Made by a program: the position numbers and the translations under genes
Part shown: positions 1 to 6,246 of the stretch, in pieces
How positions within the stretch are numbered: the first letter of the stretch is position 1
How the letters are laid out: every line of letters starts with the position of its first letter
The notes under the pieces: generated by a model
What the model was told of the DNA's origin: nothing
What the model saw: only the letters and a program-made list of their open reading frames with translations
The model's database searches: none
Assembly (NCBI GenBank): GCA_031424495.1
Contig: JANPHP010000429.1
Span: 1-8,490, forward strand
Length of the DNA stretch: 8,490 nt
Reading direction: 5' to 3'
Source: JADKCL01 sp031424495
GTDB taxonomy: Bacteria > Bacteroidota > Bacteroidia > J057 > JADKCL01

Positions 1-1361
1 TGCAGGGCAAGCTGCTGCGCCTCTACCCGTCCGACGGGTACCTGGATGTCAAATCCACCTGCCTCGGCGATGGTGCTATGCTCCAACTGTGCGAGGCGGG
101 CCAGCGTAGTCACGATTGCCCGCACATTTTGCACATAAAAACGCATGTCCAGTGCGCCGACGGTATCGTTGACGGTGTGGTAGTTGGGGTTGCGGAAGTC
201 AGCGCCATCGCTGAAAAAGATGGCAGGGATGCCTTTGTCCCAAAAAGGCGCATGGTCGCTGCGCCGCAGGTCCACCGTGAGCAAGCCGTTGCCCGGCGTC
301 TCCAAGGTGATGATTTTCATGCCCGGCACATGTGCCGCAGCGGTGGATTTGAACACGGTGTCGAGCCAACTTGATGAAGTATTCACGATGCTCGTGAGGA
401 AGTTGCCACGGAAAGAATCGGCCTGCACGCTGTTGTAGGCCGCTGGAAACAAGATGTTGAATCCGGCAGGCATCACTTGCGAGTTGGCGGCTTGGCTGAA
501 GTAGCCCACGCAATCCATATTGATCAGGCCTTTGGGTTGCTCCCATTGGGGAATGCCATTGATGGCATACTGCGAACTGCCGATGAGTCCCGCCTCCTCC
601 AAGTCAAAATAGAAAAAGCGCAAGGATTCCTTGGTCTGAAAAGCGGACAGTACCCTCACCGCCTCGCTCACGCAGGCGACGGCCGTAGCGTTGTCATCAC
701 CACCTGGCGCATTGTACACCGTATCAAAATGCCCGGAAATCTGCCAGCAGGCGGTATCGTTGCGGGTACCTGAGCGCCTGCCGATCACATTTTCACAGAC
801 ATAGTTGCCAAAGGCGGAGCCGTGGCGGTAGGGGTGAAGGGCATATTGGTTCATGAATGCCTCCAGGCTGTCTTTGGTGGCATTGAGCTGCGCGAGGTTG
901 CCTGTGCGATGGCGCACGCCTTGGAGCGCGAGCAGCTGTGTATGCAGGCGCGTGCTGTCGACCATGTCGGTGACCGTTTGCAGATCGACGGCCTGACGGT
1001 CGTCGGCCACAAGGCGCACGCGGTAGGTCGCAAGGCCGGCACCATAAGCCGACAGTGTCGCAGGCCGGTAGTGCCAATACAAAGTTTTGGCAGTGCCTTG
1101 CGTCACGGGATAGCCGTGGTCGCCCGAAAGCGAGTCGATGGCCACACGCCAAGTGCGGCCGGAATCGGCAGAAACTTGGATCCACAATTCTAGCGAGTCG
1201 CCATCGGCGTCGCCCAGGTCATATTGCACTGCGATCACATGGTTGGCAGTGTCGGCCGTGAGCACAAGGTTGTTGATGACGGGAAGTGCATTTTGCGCGA
1301 ACAAGTTCCCTCCGCAGATCAGTATTCCTGCGAGTAGGAGTGATTTTAGCAGTCTTTTCAT
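1..1361 (-). CDS. Secreted M28-family zinc metallopeptidase (C-terminus beyond window)
   Basis: An open frame runs uninterrupted from ATG at 1361 to the window edge, giving 453 codons with no stop. Residues 1-22 look like a signal peptide (basic start, hydrophobic core, LFA before QN), so the product is probably exported. Residues about 28-122 look like a beta-sandwich (DADGDSLELWIQVS, then LSGDHGYPVTQG) seen in Bacteroidota secreted proteins. Residues about 185-425 form the peptidase domain. The two-zinc M28 ligand set is visible: H211 in SGHFDT, D223 in GGDDN, E255/E256 in DLEEAGL (general base plus ligand), D283 in NMDCVG and H395 in NYHTVND, along with SDHAPF at 368-373. It is therefore expected to be an active aminopeptidase-like enzyme; substrate unknown. 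The frame continues past the catalytic domain, so an extra C-terminal part, perhaps a secretion (T9SS-type) domain, is possible but not visible. No Shine-Dalgarno precedes the ATG. The fold call is firm and the substrate is not. Confidence 0.93.
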   Translation of the reverse strand, partial: MKRLLKSLLLAGILICGGNLFAQNALPVINNLVLTADTANHVIAVQYDLGDADGDSLELWIQVSADSGRTWRVAIDSLSGDHGYPVTQGTAKTLYWHYRPATLSAYGAGLATYRVRLVADDRQAVDLQTVTDMVDSTRLHTQLLALQGVRHRTGNLAQLNATKDSLEAFMNQYALHPYRHGSAFGNYVCENVIGRRSGTRNDTACWQISGHFDTVYNAPGGDDNATAVACVSEAVRVLSAFQTKESLRFFYFDLEEAGLIGSSQYAINGIPQWEQPKGLINMDCVGYFSQAANSQVMPAGFNILFPAAYNSVQADSFRGNFLTSIVNTSSSWLDTVFKSTAAAHVPGMKIITLETPGNGLLTVDLRRSDHAPFWDKGIPAIFFSDGADFRNPNYHTVNDTVGALDMRFYVQNVRAIVTTLARLAQLEHSTIAEAGGFDIQVPVGRVEAQQLAL

Positions 1362-1424
1362 GCTTGAATTTAGGAAAAAAGAGATGAAATCAATTATCTG
1401 CCCATTTCCAAGGCGCAAAAAACT

Positions 1425-1453
1425 TTGCCAAATCTGAATTCTTCTTAACTTCG
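1425..1453 (+). promoter_or_regulatory. Candidate Bacteroidota-type promoter of tRNA-Ser
   Basis: TTG at 1425-1427 is followed after 18 bases by TAACTTCG at 1446-1453, which matches the TAnnTTTG -7 consensus except for one C. The spacing is within the usual 17-23. The box ends only four bases before the mature tRNA 5' end, so the primary transcript would have almost no leader. This is a sequence match only. Confidence 0.5.
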
Positions 1454-1457
1454 CCCC

Positions 1458-1542
1458 GGAGGTTTGGCAGAGCGGTCGAATGCGGCGGTCTTGAAAACCG
1501 TTGTGGGGCAACTCACCGGGGGTTCGAATCCCTCAGCCTCCG
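1458..1542 (+). tRNA. tRNA-Ser (anticodon UGA)
   Basis: A complete class II cloverleaf folds by hand. The acceptor stem pairs 1458-1464 with 1535-1541 (one G-T pair), with discriminator G at 1542. The D-stem is GCA 1467-1469 with TGC 1481-1483. The anticodon stem pairs 1485-1489 with 1497-1501 around loop CTTGAAA, putting anticodon TGA at 1492-1494; it reads UCA codons. The long variable arm typical of serine tRNAs has a 5-bp stem (1503-1507 with 1512-1516) and loop GCAA. The T-stem is 1518-1522 with 1530-1534 and the T-loop is TTCGAAT. The 3' CCA is not encoded and must be added after transcription. It is divergent from the M28 peptidase gene and followed directly by its own terminator, so it is probably a single-gene unit. 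Confidence 0.98.
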
Positions 1543-1545
1543 CTC

Positions 1546-1580
1546 AAAAGCGATGCAGTCGAGAGACGCATCGCTTTTTT
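1546..1580 (+). terminator. Intrinsic terminator of tRNA-Ser
   Basis: A stem of seven GC-rich pairs (GCGATGC at 1550-1556 with GCATCGC at 1568-1574) is extended by A-T pairs at its base (AAAA 1546-1549 with the following Ts) and followed by six Ts (1575-1580). The loop can fold further as GTC-GAGA-GAC (1558-1567), a GNRA-capped helix with one bulged A. It starts four bases after the tRNA ends. Confidence 0.9.
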
Positions 1581-1689
1581 CTTGCCCTGATCGCTAGCGA
1601 ATTTGCAAGGTGCGTCGACGAGTCGTTTGCTACTGCCGCATTCCACAAAACTGCAATTGCAACTGAAAAGCGCTAGATTCGCTATCAGC

Positions 1690-2112
1690 ATGGAAGCTCC
1701 TGAAACCACCATCCAAGGTCCTTCATCCAAAGAGATGCTCGGCTACCTCATTGCCATTGCTTGCGGCATCTTTGCAGCCATCCAACTCGTTATTTTCTTG
1801 TTTTTCAGGTGGTACCGCGTAGATTTTACCAACATTTTTGGTGGACGGGGATACAATTGGACGCTCAATCCATGGATTTTCTTGTTGGCTGTTGGCATCG
1901 TTTTCATGGCATCGGCTTGGTGGCGTGTCTGCCGCAAGATTGGCACAGCTACACAAAAGTGGCTGCTCGCCGTTTGCTTGGGCGTATCGATAAGCATCGT
2001 GGTGATCGGCTTGTGCTTGAGCCCGCCTGCGTCCTACATTCCGGAGCACGAACCATTGTTGCCCACCGTGGATCCCCTTTTGCGGAATCATCCACTGTTT
2101 CGTACGCATTAA
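1690..2112 (+). CDS. Hypothetical three-helix membrane protein (140 aa)
   Basis: I do not recognise a family. The frame is open further upstream to an ATG at 1603, but ATG 1690 (MEAPETT) is preferred: the extra 29 residues look like translated non-coding DNA and would crowd the tRNA terminator. From M1690 the protein has a short polar N-terminus, then three hydrophobic segments at about residues 16-39, 61-79 and 91-110. The second ends in WWRVCRK and the third is preceded by KIGTATQK, and basic residues flank both. A proline-rich tail of about 30 residues follows (PPASYIPEHEPLLP). It is a likely inner-membrane protein. A competing minus-strand frame (1723-2145) covers nearly the same span, but its product lacks coherent hydrophobic segments. 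No clear promoter or Shine-Dalgarno is seen. Function cannot be inferred from the neighbours, tRNA-Ser upstream and AT-rich DNA downstream. Confidence 0.72.
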   Translation: MEAPETTIQGPSSKEMLGYLIAIACGIFAAIQLVIFLFFRWYRVDFTNIFGGRGYNWTLNPWIFLLAVGIVFMASAWWRVCRKIGTATQKWLLAVCLGVSISIVVIGLCLSPPASYIPEHEPLLPTVDPLLRNHPLFRTH

Positions 2113-2194
2113 ATGTAGCAGGTCAGCAAGACTGTGTGCTTCCAATCCTGTCGATGGGTTACCGCTCAGAGTACAAAAAACTCCAGACTGTTAG

Positions 2195-2436
2195 ATAATT
2201 ACAAATCTGAACAGAATCTTTCATGCCATTTTGCATGCTGGAATCAGCCTTATCCTTCCAAATGCTCAAACACATGAATCGGCACAATCGCTAGGAATTG
2301 ATTGGTATGTTGGCATAAATGGTGTTTGGAATATCATTTTAGTGCCCAATTCGTTTCGGAATTGTTACAATGCGCATTTGGAAATGTGGCTCTGAAACCC
2401 AATAATTCAGGATATGAGGATTGGGCAGAATCGTGA
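2195..2436 (+). pseudogene. Possible remnant of a secreted/outer-membrane protein gene
   Basis: This lies in the roughly 400-bp stretch without an intact gene (2113-2512). After a TAG at 2192-2194, the frame starting at ATA 2195 runs to TGA at 2393-2395. Its product resembles the start of an exported protein: a basic residue, the hydrophobic run ILHAGISLILPNAQ ending in a plausible cleavage site, then QTHESAQSLGIDWYVG and INGVWN, which is beta-barrel-like in texture. There is no ATG, GTG or TTG at the expected start. A second frame (for example from 2374, AFGNVALKPNNSGYEDWAES) continues the protein-like text to TGA 2434-2436, as if one frameshift separated the two. The start of a short gene with a rare start codon is an alternative, and chance is not excluded. 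Base composition is more AT-rich than in neighbouring genes. Confidence 0.33.
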
Positions 2437-2451
2437 TTCCTTATAATTTTC
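2421..2451 (+). promoter_or_regulatory. Candidate promoter upstream of the 2492 terminator
   Basis: TTG at 2421-2423 is followed after 20 bases by TAATTTTC at 2444-2451, which matches TAnnTTTG except for the last base. There is no gene immediately downstream on this strand, only a palindrome and then a strong terminator, so it would drive a transcript of about 65 nt. AT-rich DNA makes chance matches common. Confidence 0.28.
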
Positions 2452-2462
2452 TAACATGTTAG
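2451..2462. repeat. 12-bp perfect palindrome CTAACATGTTAG
   Basis: The sequence is its own reverse complement over all 12 bases and has no spacer. It abuts the promoter-like TAATTTTC box at 2444-2451, where an operator or start site would sit. A regulator-binding role is inference only. Confidence 0.45.
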
Positions 2463-2491
2463 TTCGGTAAAAGCATCAATCAACAGGGTAT

Positions 2492-2523
2492 TAGCCCGAA
2501 CGCTCGTTCGGGCTATTTTTTTT
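2492..2523 (+). terminator. Strong intrinsic terminator, plus-strand orientation
   Basis: AGCCCGAACG at 2493-2502 pairs perfectly with CGTTCGGGCT at 2505-2514, and an additional T2492-A2515 pair closes the base. Eight Ts follow at 2516-2523. The T tract is on the plus strand only, so it terminates rightward transcription. The minus-strand YihY gene ends inside it: its stop codon is 2513-2515 and its last lysine codons are the complement of the T tract. The same helix would form in the YihY transcript but without a following U run, so its use there is uncertain. No intact plus-strand gene lies close upstream; the nearest ends at 2112. Confidence 0.85.
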
Positions 2524-3538
2524 CTACCCTTGACCGCTTTTCATCGGGTAAGTATCCCTCTCGGCGGCGTTCGATCTCACCATCGCTTTCATCAGGCTCG
2601 CCCACCATATGGCTACTCGCAGCAAGGATCGCCGCATTCAGCTCAAAACCGATCAGCAACACGATAGAAATCCAATAAAACCACACCATGAGTACCATGA
2701 TCGCGCTCAGGCTGCCGTAGATCTTGTTGTAGTTGGTAAACTGTGCAAAAAATATCCTGAAGCCGGTGACGGCAATCAAGATCAATACGCTCCCTACGAT
2801 CGCGCCCGGCGAAAAAAAACGTCCCCGCTTGCGGGTATTCGGCCCTAGCCAATACAAAAAAGAGACGGCAAGCAACAAGGCGATAAAGATGAGGAGCCAG
2901 AATCCAGCACGGATGAAAAAGCTCTCCCAGCTGCCGCCGCTAATGATGCCTTGCTTTTCAAAGTAATTCACAGAAACCTCCTGAAGCACCATCAAGGCGA
3001 TTGTACCCATGAAAATCACCAGCATGCCAAGCAGCAAAATCAAGGCTACAAAATTGAATACCAAAACATTGCGCCGCGCGAAATGGTGGCTGTCTTTGCT
3101 GAATGCGCTCATCATCACCTTGATGCCGCTCATGCTGCTGAATAGCAGCAAAATAATGTTGATCGAGATCAGACCCGCTGATGGTTTGGAAAAAAATTCG
3201 CCGAGGATGGTGTCGATGAAACCAAGGCTGTCGCCGGGAACCACGGCCATCAAAAGTCCCTTGACCTGCCCTTGCAGGTTGGGCACGGGGATCTTCGGCA
3301 CGACCGTGAAGATGAGGATCAAGCCAGGAAATACGCCAAAAAAGAAGCGGTAGGCCATGGCCATCGCATTGAGTGTGAACCGCTGATGGGTGGCACCTTT
3401 GAAAAAAAATACGAGGATGTCTGCGAGACCTGCACCGCCCAAAAAGGAAGGTCTCACGCGGTTGAGTCGCCTGCGCAGGAGCTCCCAGCGAGAAAGCAGC
3501 AGGGCCTTGAGTTGCTGTATGCGCTCCTTGAAGGTCAT
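2513..3538 (-). CDS. YihY/BrkB (UPF0761-type) family inner-membrane protein
   Basis: This is a 341-residue polytopic membrane protein. After a basic, soluble N-terminus (residues 1-45), hydrophobic segments lie at about 57-80, 122-138, 157-185, 208-231, 244-267 and 278-303, followed by a charged tail (EPDESDGEIERRREG). The family signature is clear in the last segment, YGSLSAIMVLMVWFYW followed by FELNA, and in the AYRFFFGVFPGL start of the first. Family members were once called ribonuclease BN by mistake. Their true role is not settled, though envelope or transport functions have been proposed. ATG at 3538 is the only reasonable start, because an in-frame TAA occurs five codons upstream (3551-3553). 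The start overlaps the stop of a possible 28-codon ORF (ATGA). It is likely the last gene of an operon behind the rhodanese gene and mltG. Confidence 0.92.
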   Translation of the reverse strand: MTFKERIQQLKALLLSRWELLRRRLNRVRPSFLGGAGLADILVFFFKGATHQRFTLNAMAMAYRFFFGVFPGLILIFTVVPKIPVPNLQGQVKGLLMAVVPGDSLGFIDTILGEFFSKPSAGLISINIILLLFSSMSGIKVMMSAFSKDSHHFARRNVLVFNFVALILLLGMLVIFMGTIALMVLQEVSVNYFEKQGIISGGSWESFFIRAGFWLLIFIALLLAVSFLYWLGPNTRKRGRFFSPGAIVGSVLILIAVTGFRIFFAQFTNYNKIYGSLSAIMVLMVWFYWISIVLLIGFELNAAILAASSHMVGEPDESDGEIERRREGYLPDEKRSRVEKK

Positions 3539-3621
3539 CGATTTGGAAACTTATCCCCTCGTCGATGGGCGTCGCCATGCCATGCCATGCAAAACCCGAT
3601 GAACGGCAGGCGCAGCTTCAT
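3535..3621 (-). CDS. Possible 28-aa small ORF between mltG and the YihY gene
   Basis: ATG at 3619-3621 overlaps the mltG stop as ATGA, and the TGA at 3535-3537 overlaps the YihY start as ATGA. This frame therefore exactly bridges the 79-bp gap and keeps ribosomes loaded from one gene to the next. The product starts MKLRLPFIGFCMAW and ends HRRGDKFPNR: a short hydrophobic part with a basic tail. It contains three tandem CCATG units (3575-3589 on the plus strand), a slippage-prone tract. The geometry suggests a translational-coupling leader or a small membrane peptide. There is no homology evidence, and a chance ORF of this length is quite possible. No separate ribosome-binding site is visible. 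Confidence 0.4.
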   Translation of the reverse strand: MKLRLPFIGFCMAWHGDAHRRGDKFPNR

Positions 3622-4649
3622 TTGTACACCTTCTGTTTGTTGAGCGCTGCTTGGTACTCGCGGGCGTATTGCATATGCTGCGAGAGGGTTTTTGCAAAAT
3701 TGTGGTGACCCGAGAAGTCGGCCTTGGCACACATGAAAATGTAGTCGTGCTTTGCGGGGTTCAACACAGCCTCGATGGCGCTGAGTTCGGGATTGTTGAT
3801 GGGCCCAGGCGGCAGTCCCGCATACATGTAGGTGTTGTAGGGGCTGTCTATGAGCTTGTGCTCGTTGAGCACGCGCCTGATCGTGAAGTCGTTGGCAGCA
3901 TAGATGAGGGTCGGGTCGGCTTGCAGGGGAATGTTGTTGTGCAAGCGATTGAGGTAAAGGCCCGCGACCGTGGGTCGCTCATCGGCCATGTAAGTCTCGG
4001 CTTGCACAATCGAGGCCAAGGTCATGACCTCGTGAATGCTCAGTCCTTGTCCCTCGGCCTTCGCCTTGCGCTCCGCTGTCCAGAATTCATCATAATTGGT
4101 TTTCAGCTTCGCAAACAGATCATTCTCCGAGAGCGTCCAATACACAAAATAGGTATTGGGAATGAGCAAGTTGCGTACGGTCTTGCGATTCACGCCGAAG
4201 CCTTCGAGAAAGGACTGGTCACGCATCTTGGCCGAAATGCTAGCGGAATCCAGATCTACTTGGTCAGCGATTTCGCCAGCAACTTCGTCGATCGTGCGGT
4301 GGCTTCCCAGCCGCAGTTTCATTTGGTCTTGGGCGCCGGCACGCAGCTTCTCCACCAGTTTCCAGTTGTTCATGCCGCGCTTGATCTCGTAGCGCCCTGG
4401 CTTCACGCGCAGGTCGTAACGCCTGATTCTGGCGACTTGCTTGAAGCTCGATACGTCCCGCAAGACATGATCGGCCTCCAGCCGAGCGACGACGTAATCA
4501 AAGTCGCTGCCGCGTGGGATCTTGAGCGAATAACCCTCCTTGAGCCCAGCGTCAATATTGTCACGAAATCCCTGCCAATACACATACAACGCTCCAGCAC
4601 CGCCCAGCAGCAATACCACAAGCAAGCTGTATTTGAGAAACTTCCACAT
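3618..4649 (-). CDS. mltG: Endolytic murein transglycosylase MltG (YceG family)
   Basis: MltG cleaves nascent peptidoglycan glycan strands within the chain, at the outer face of the inner membrane, and so sets glycan length. The 343-residue product matches the usual family length. It has a single N-terminal membrane anchor (about 6-24, YSLLVVLLLGGAGALYVYW), a LysM-like region (about 40-105) and the YceG catalytic domain (about 115-335). The catalytic glutamate is E218 in LASIVQAET, with the family motifs YLNRL, IPLQADPT (240-247) and SPYNTYMYAGLPPGPINNP (269-287) all present. The frame starts with ATG and has no Shine-Dalgarno. The preceding rhodanese gene ends 15 bases upstream, so co-transcription is likely. 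The stop overlaps the ATG of the small ORF that leads into the YihY gene. A long antisense frame covers almost the whole gene; I treat it as a shadow. Confidence 0.97.
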   Translation of the reverse strand: MWKFLKYSLLVVLLLGGAGALYVYWQGFRDNIDAGLKEGYSLKIPRGSDFDYVVARLEADHVLRDVSSFKQVARIRRYDLRVKPGRYEIKRGMNNWKLVEKLRAGAQDQMKLRLGSHRTIDEVAGEIADQVDLDSASISAKMRDQSFLEGFGVNRKTVRNLLIPNTYFVYWTLSENDLFAKLKTNYDEFWTAERKAKAEGQGLSIHEVMTLASIVQAETYMADERPTVAGLYLNRLHNNIPLQADPTLIYAANDFTIRRVLNEHKLIDSPYNTYMYAGLPPGPINNPELSAIEAVLNPAKHDYIFMCAKADFSGHHNFAKTLSQHMQYAREYQAALNKQKVYK

Positions 4650-4664
4650 GGATCGGCCGGGTGA

Positions 4665-4982
4665 TCAGACCCTAAAGGTCGTGTCGATATTGGCTGCCCA
4701 AGCGAGCATGCCGCCGGTGAGGTTGCGCACATTGCTGTAGCCTTGCTGACGCAGGTAGGCCGCGATATTGCCGCTGCGGCCACCGCTGCGGCAGCAGATC
4801 ACGAGCTCCTGATCCTTGTGGGAGGCGAGGTCGCCGAGGCGGCCAGGCACTTCGCCCATCGGGATGTTTTCGGCCGAGATGTGGTCGGTTTCGTATTCGT
4901 GGATTTCGCGCACGTCGACGATGCGTGGCGCAGTACCTGCTTTCAGGCGCTCATTCAGCTCTTGGACGGTGATATCACTCAT
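4665..4982 (-). CDS. Single-domain rhodanese-like sulfurtransferase
   Basis: This is a 105-residue, single-domain rhodanese (GlpE/PspE size class). It shows the N-terminal strand-turn IVDVREIHEYETDHI (21-35), where the family has D-V-R-E, and the active loop CRSGGRS with the presumed persulfide cysteine C64, then the closing NLTGGMLAWA near the C-terminus. It has no signal peptide, so it is presumably cytoplasmic. Such proteins carry sulfane sulfur, but the acceptor here is unknown. ATG at 4982 (MSDITVQEL) is chosen over ATG 5015, because the extra 11 codons fall in a repeated TGGACAAT tract that looks intergenic. It sits 84 bases after ychF and 15 bases before mltG, so it probably opens the rhodanese-mltG-YihY unit or continues from ychF. 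Confidence 0.95.
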   Translation of the reverse strand: MSDITVQELNERLKAGTAPRIVDVREIHEYETDHISAENIPMGEVPGRLGDLASHKDQELVICCRSGGRSGNIAAYLRQQGYSNVRNLTGGMLAWAANIDTTFRV

Positions 4983-4991
4983 GGGAATTGG

Positions 4992-5023
4992 TAATGGACA
5001 ATTGATAATGGACAATGGACAAT
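4992..5023. repeat. Short tandem-like TGGACAAT repeat between ychF and the rhodanese gene
   Basis: TGGACAAT occurs three times (4995-5002, 5009-5016, 5016-5023), and the first two copies extend to TAATGGACAA (4992-5001, 5006-5015). CAATTG lies between them. The array sits 10 bases upstream of the rhodanese start. From memory, tracts of this TGGACAAT/ATTGTCCA type recur between genes in Bacteroidota genomes. Here I can show only the local copies. Confidence 0.75.
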
Positions 5024-5066
5024 CCTTGTTCAGCTTGGCTGATGGGGGTAGTCCAAAGTTGGCAAA

Positions 5067-6164
5067 TTAAACGTTGAATCGGAAGTGCATGATGTCACCA
5101 TCTTGCACGACATATTCTTTACCCTCGACCGACATCTTGCCAGCCTCTTTTACAGCTGCTTCTGAGCGGTAGTGCAGGTAATCGGCATACTTGATGACCT
5201 CGGCGCGGATGAAGCCTTTCTCGAAATCGGTGTGGATCACGCCTGCGGCTTGAGGGGCCTTCATGCCCTTGTGGATGGTCCATGCACGCACTTCTTTCAC
5301 ACCGGCGGTGAAGTAGGTCTGCAGGTCCAGCATGTGGTAAGCCTTGCGAATGAGCACATTCAAGCCGGGTTCGCTCAGGCCTGCGTCTTCCAAAAACGCT
5401 TTGCGCTCGTCGAGGTCGTCAAACATGCCGAGTTCCTCTTCAAATGCTGCACAAATGGTCATGACCTCGGCGCCTTCCTTAGCGGCGACAGCGCGCACTT
5501 GCTCCACAAACGCATTGCCCGATACCATGGCGGCCTCGTCGACGTTGCAGCAATAAAGTACAGGCTTTTTGGTGATGAGCCCCAGGTCATCCACCACCTC
5601 CCAGTCCTCGGCCGGAATGTCGAGTGTGCGTGCATTCAGGCCCTGTTGGACGTGTGCGGTGATCGCTTTCACGACCTCGACCTGCTTCAAAGCCTCCTTG
5701 TTGCCGCCTTTGGTGAGCTTTTGCACCTTCTCCAATTTCTTTTCGAGTAGGTCCAAGTCCTTGAGTTGCAACTCTAGGTCGATGATTTCCTTGTCGCGGA
5801 TCGGGTTTACGCTGCCCTCGACGTGGATGATGTTGTCATTGTCGAAGCAGCGCAAGACGTGAATGATGGCTTCGCACTCGCGGATCGTGCCGAGAAACTG
5901 ATTGCCGAGGCCTTCGCCGCGGCTAGCGCCTTTCACCAAGCCGGCGATGTCCACGATTTTGACCACGGCGGGTTGCACAGCCTTGGGTTGCACGATCTCG
6001 ATCAGCTTGTCGAGGCGTGGGTCGGGCACCGACACCATGCCGATATTGGGCTCGATGGTGCAAAAGGGGAAGTTTGCTGCCTCTGCCTTGGCAGAGGAAA
6101 GCGAGTTGAAGAGGGTGGATTTACCGACGTTGGGGAGGCCGACAATACCGCATTTGAAGCCCAT
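5067..6164 (-). CDS. ychF: Redox-responsive ribosome-associated ATPase YchF (OLA1 family)
   Basis: YchF is an Obg-family P-loop protein that prefers ATP to GTP and associates with ribosomes; it acts in stress response. The product from ATG 6164 (MGFKCGIVG) has 365 residues, the usual length. An upstream ATG at 6290 in the same frame would add 42 residues that cross the terminator region and match nothing in the family, so it is rejected. Visible motifs are G1 GLPNVGKS (9-16), switch region NFPFCTIEPN (31-40), G3 DIAG (72-75) and the non-canonical G4 NVDE (207-210, the change from NKxD that underlies ATP preference). A helical coiled-coil insert lies at about 128-175 and the C-terminal TGS domain at about 280-365 (AWTIHKGMKAPQAAGVIHTDF through YVVQDGDIMHFRF). 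Upstream lies a DUF3276 terminator, which suggests its own promoter. Confidence 0.98.
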   Translation of the reverse strand: MGFKCGIVGLPNVGKSTLFNSLSSAKAEAANFPFCTIEPNIGMVSVPDPRLDKLIEIVQPKAVQPAVVKIVDIAGLVKGASRGEGLGNQFLGTIRECEAIIHVLRCFDNDNIIHVEGSVNPIRDKEIIDLELQLKDLDLLEKKLEKVQKLTKGGNKEALKQVEVVKAITAHVQQGLNARTLDIPAEDWEVVDDLGLITKKPVLYCCNVDEAAMVSGNAFVEQVRAVAAKEGAEVMTICAAFEEELGMFDDLDERKAFLEDAGLSEPGLNVLIRKAYHMLDLQTYFTAGVKEVRAWTIHKGMKAPQAAGVIHTDFEKGFIRAEVIKYADYLHYRSEAAVKEAGKMSVEGKEYVVQDGDIMHFRFNV

Positions 6165-6236
6165 GGATGCGTTTTTAGCGTTTCTAGGTGTATGAAAGAA
6201 TAGGGGATGACCATGATGGCAAGCCCAAACAGGGTG

Positions 6237-6244
6237 CAAAAATA
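6237..6244 (-). promoter_or_regulatory. Candidate -7 box for ychF
   Basis: On the minus strand this reads TATTTTTG, a full match to TAnnTTTG, 72 bases before the ychF ATG and just after the DUF3276 terminator. No TTG is found at the expected upstream spacing, because that place is taken by the terminator stem. It is therefore a half-supported promoter. Confidence 0.35.
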
Positions 6245-6246
6245 GC

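Noticed and set aside
1464..1676. 70-codon ORF starting inside tRNA-Ser
   Set aside because: It overlaps the tRNA and its terminator and has no protein-like features.
1723..2145. Minus-strand 140-codon ORF opposite the membrane protein gene
   Set aside because: The plus-strand product has three well-formed hydrophobic segments; the minus-strand product has none and looks random.
3575..3589. Three tandem CCATG units as a regulatory repeat or phase-variation switch
   Set aside because: Only three units occur, too few to call a contingency locus; kept as a remark on the small ORF.
3651..4664. Plus-strand ORF of 337 codons covering almost the whole of mltG
   Set aside because: It lies antisense to a gene with all family motifs; its product has no coherent domain or hydrophobic pattern. 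It is a codon-bias shadow.
4983..5015. Upstream ATG for the rhodanese protein
   Set aside because: The added codons fall in the TGGACAAT repeat tract and do not resemble the family's N-terminus.
5172..5750. Plus-strand ORF of 192 codons within ychF
   Set aside because: It is antisense to a complete, well-conserved gene and has no independent support.
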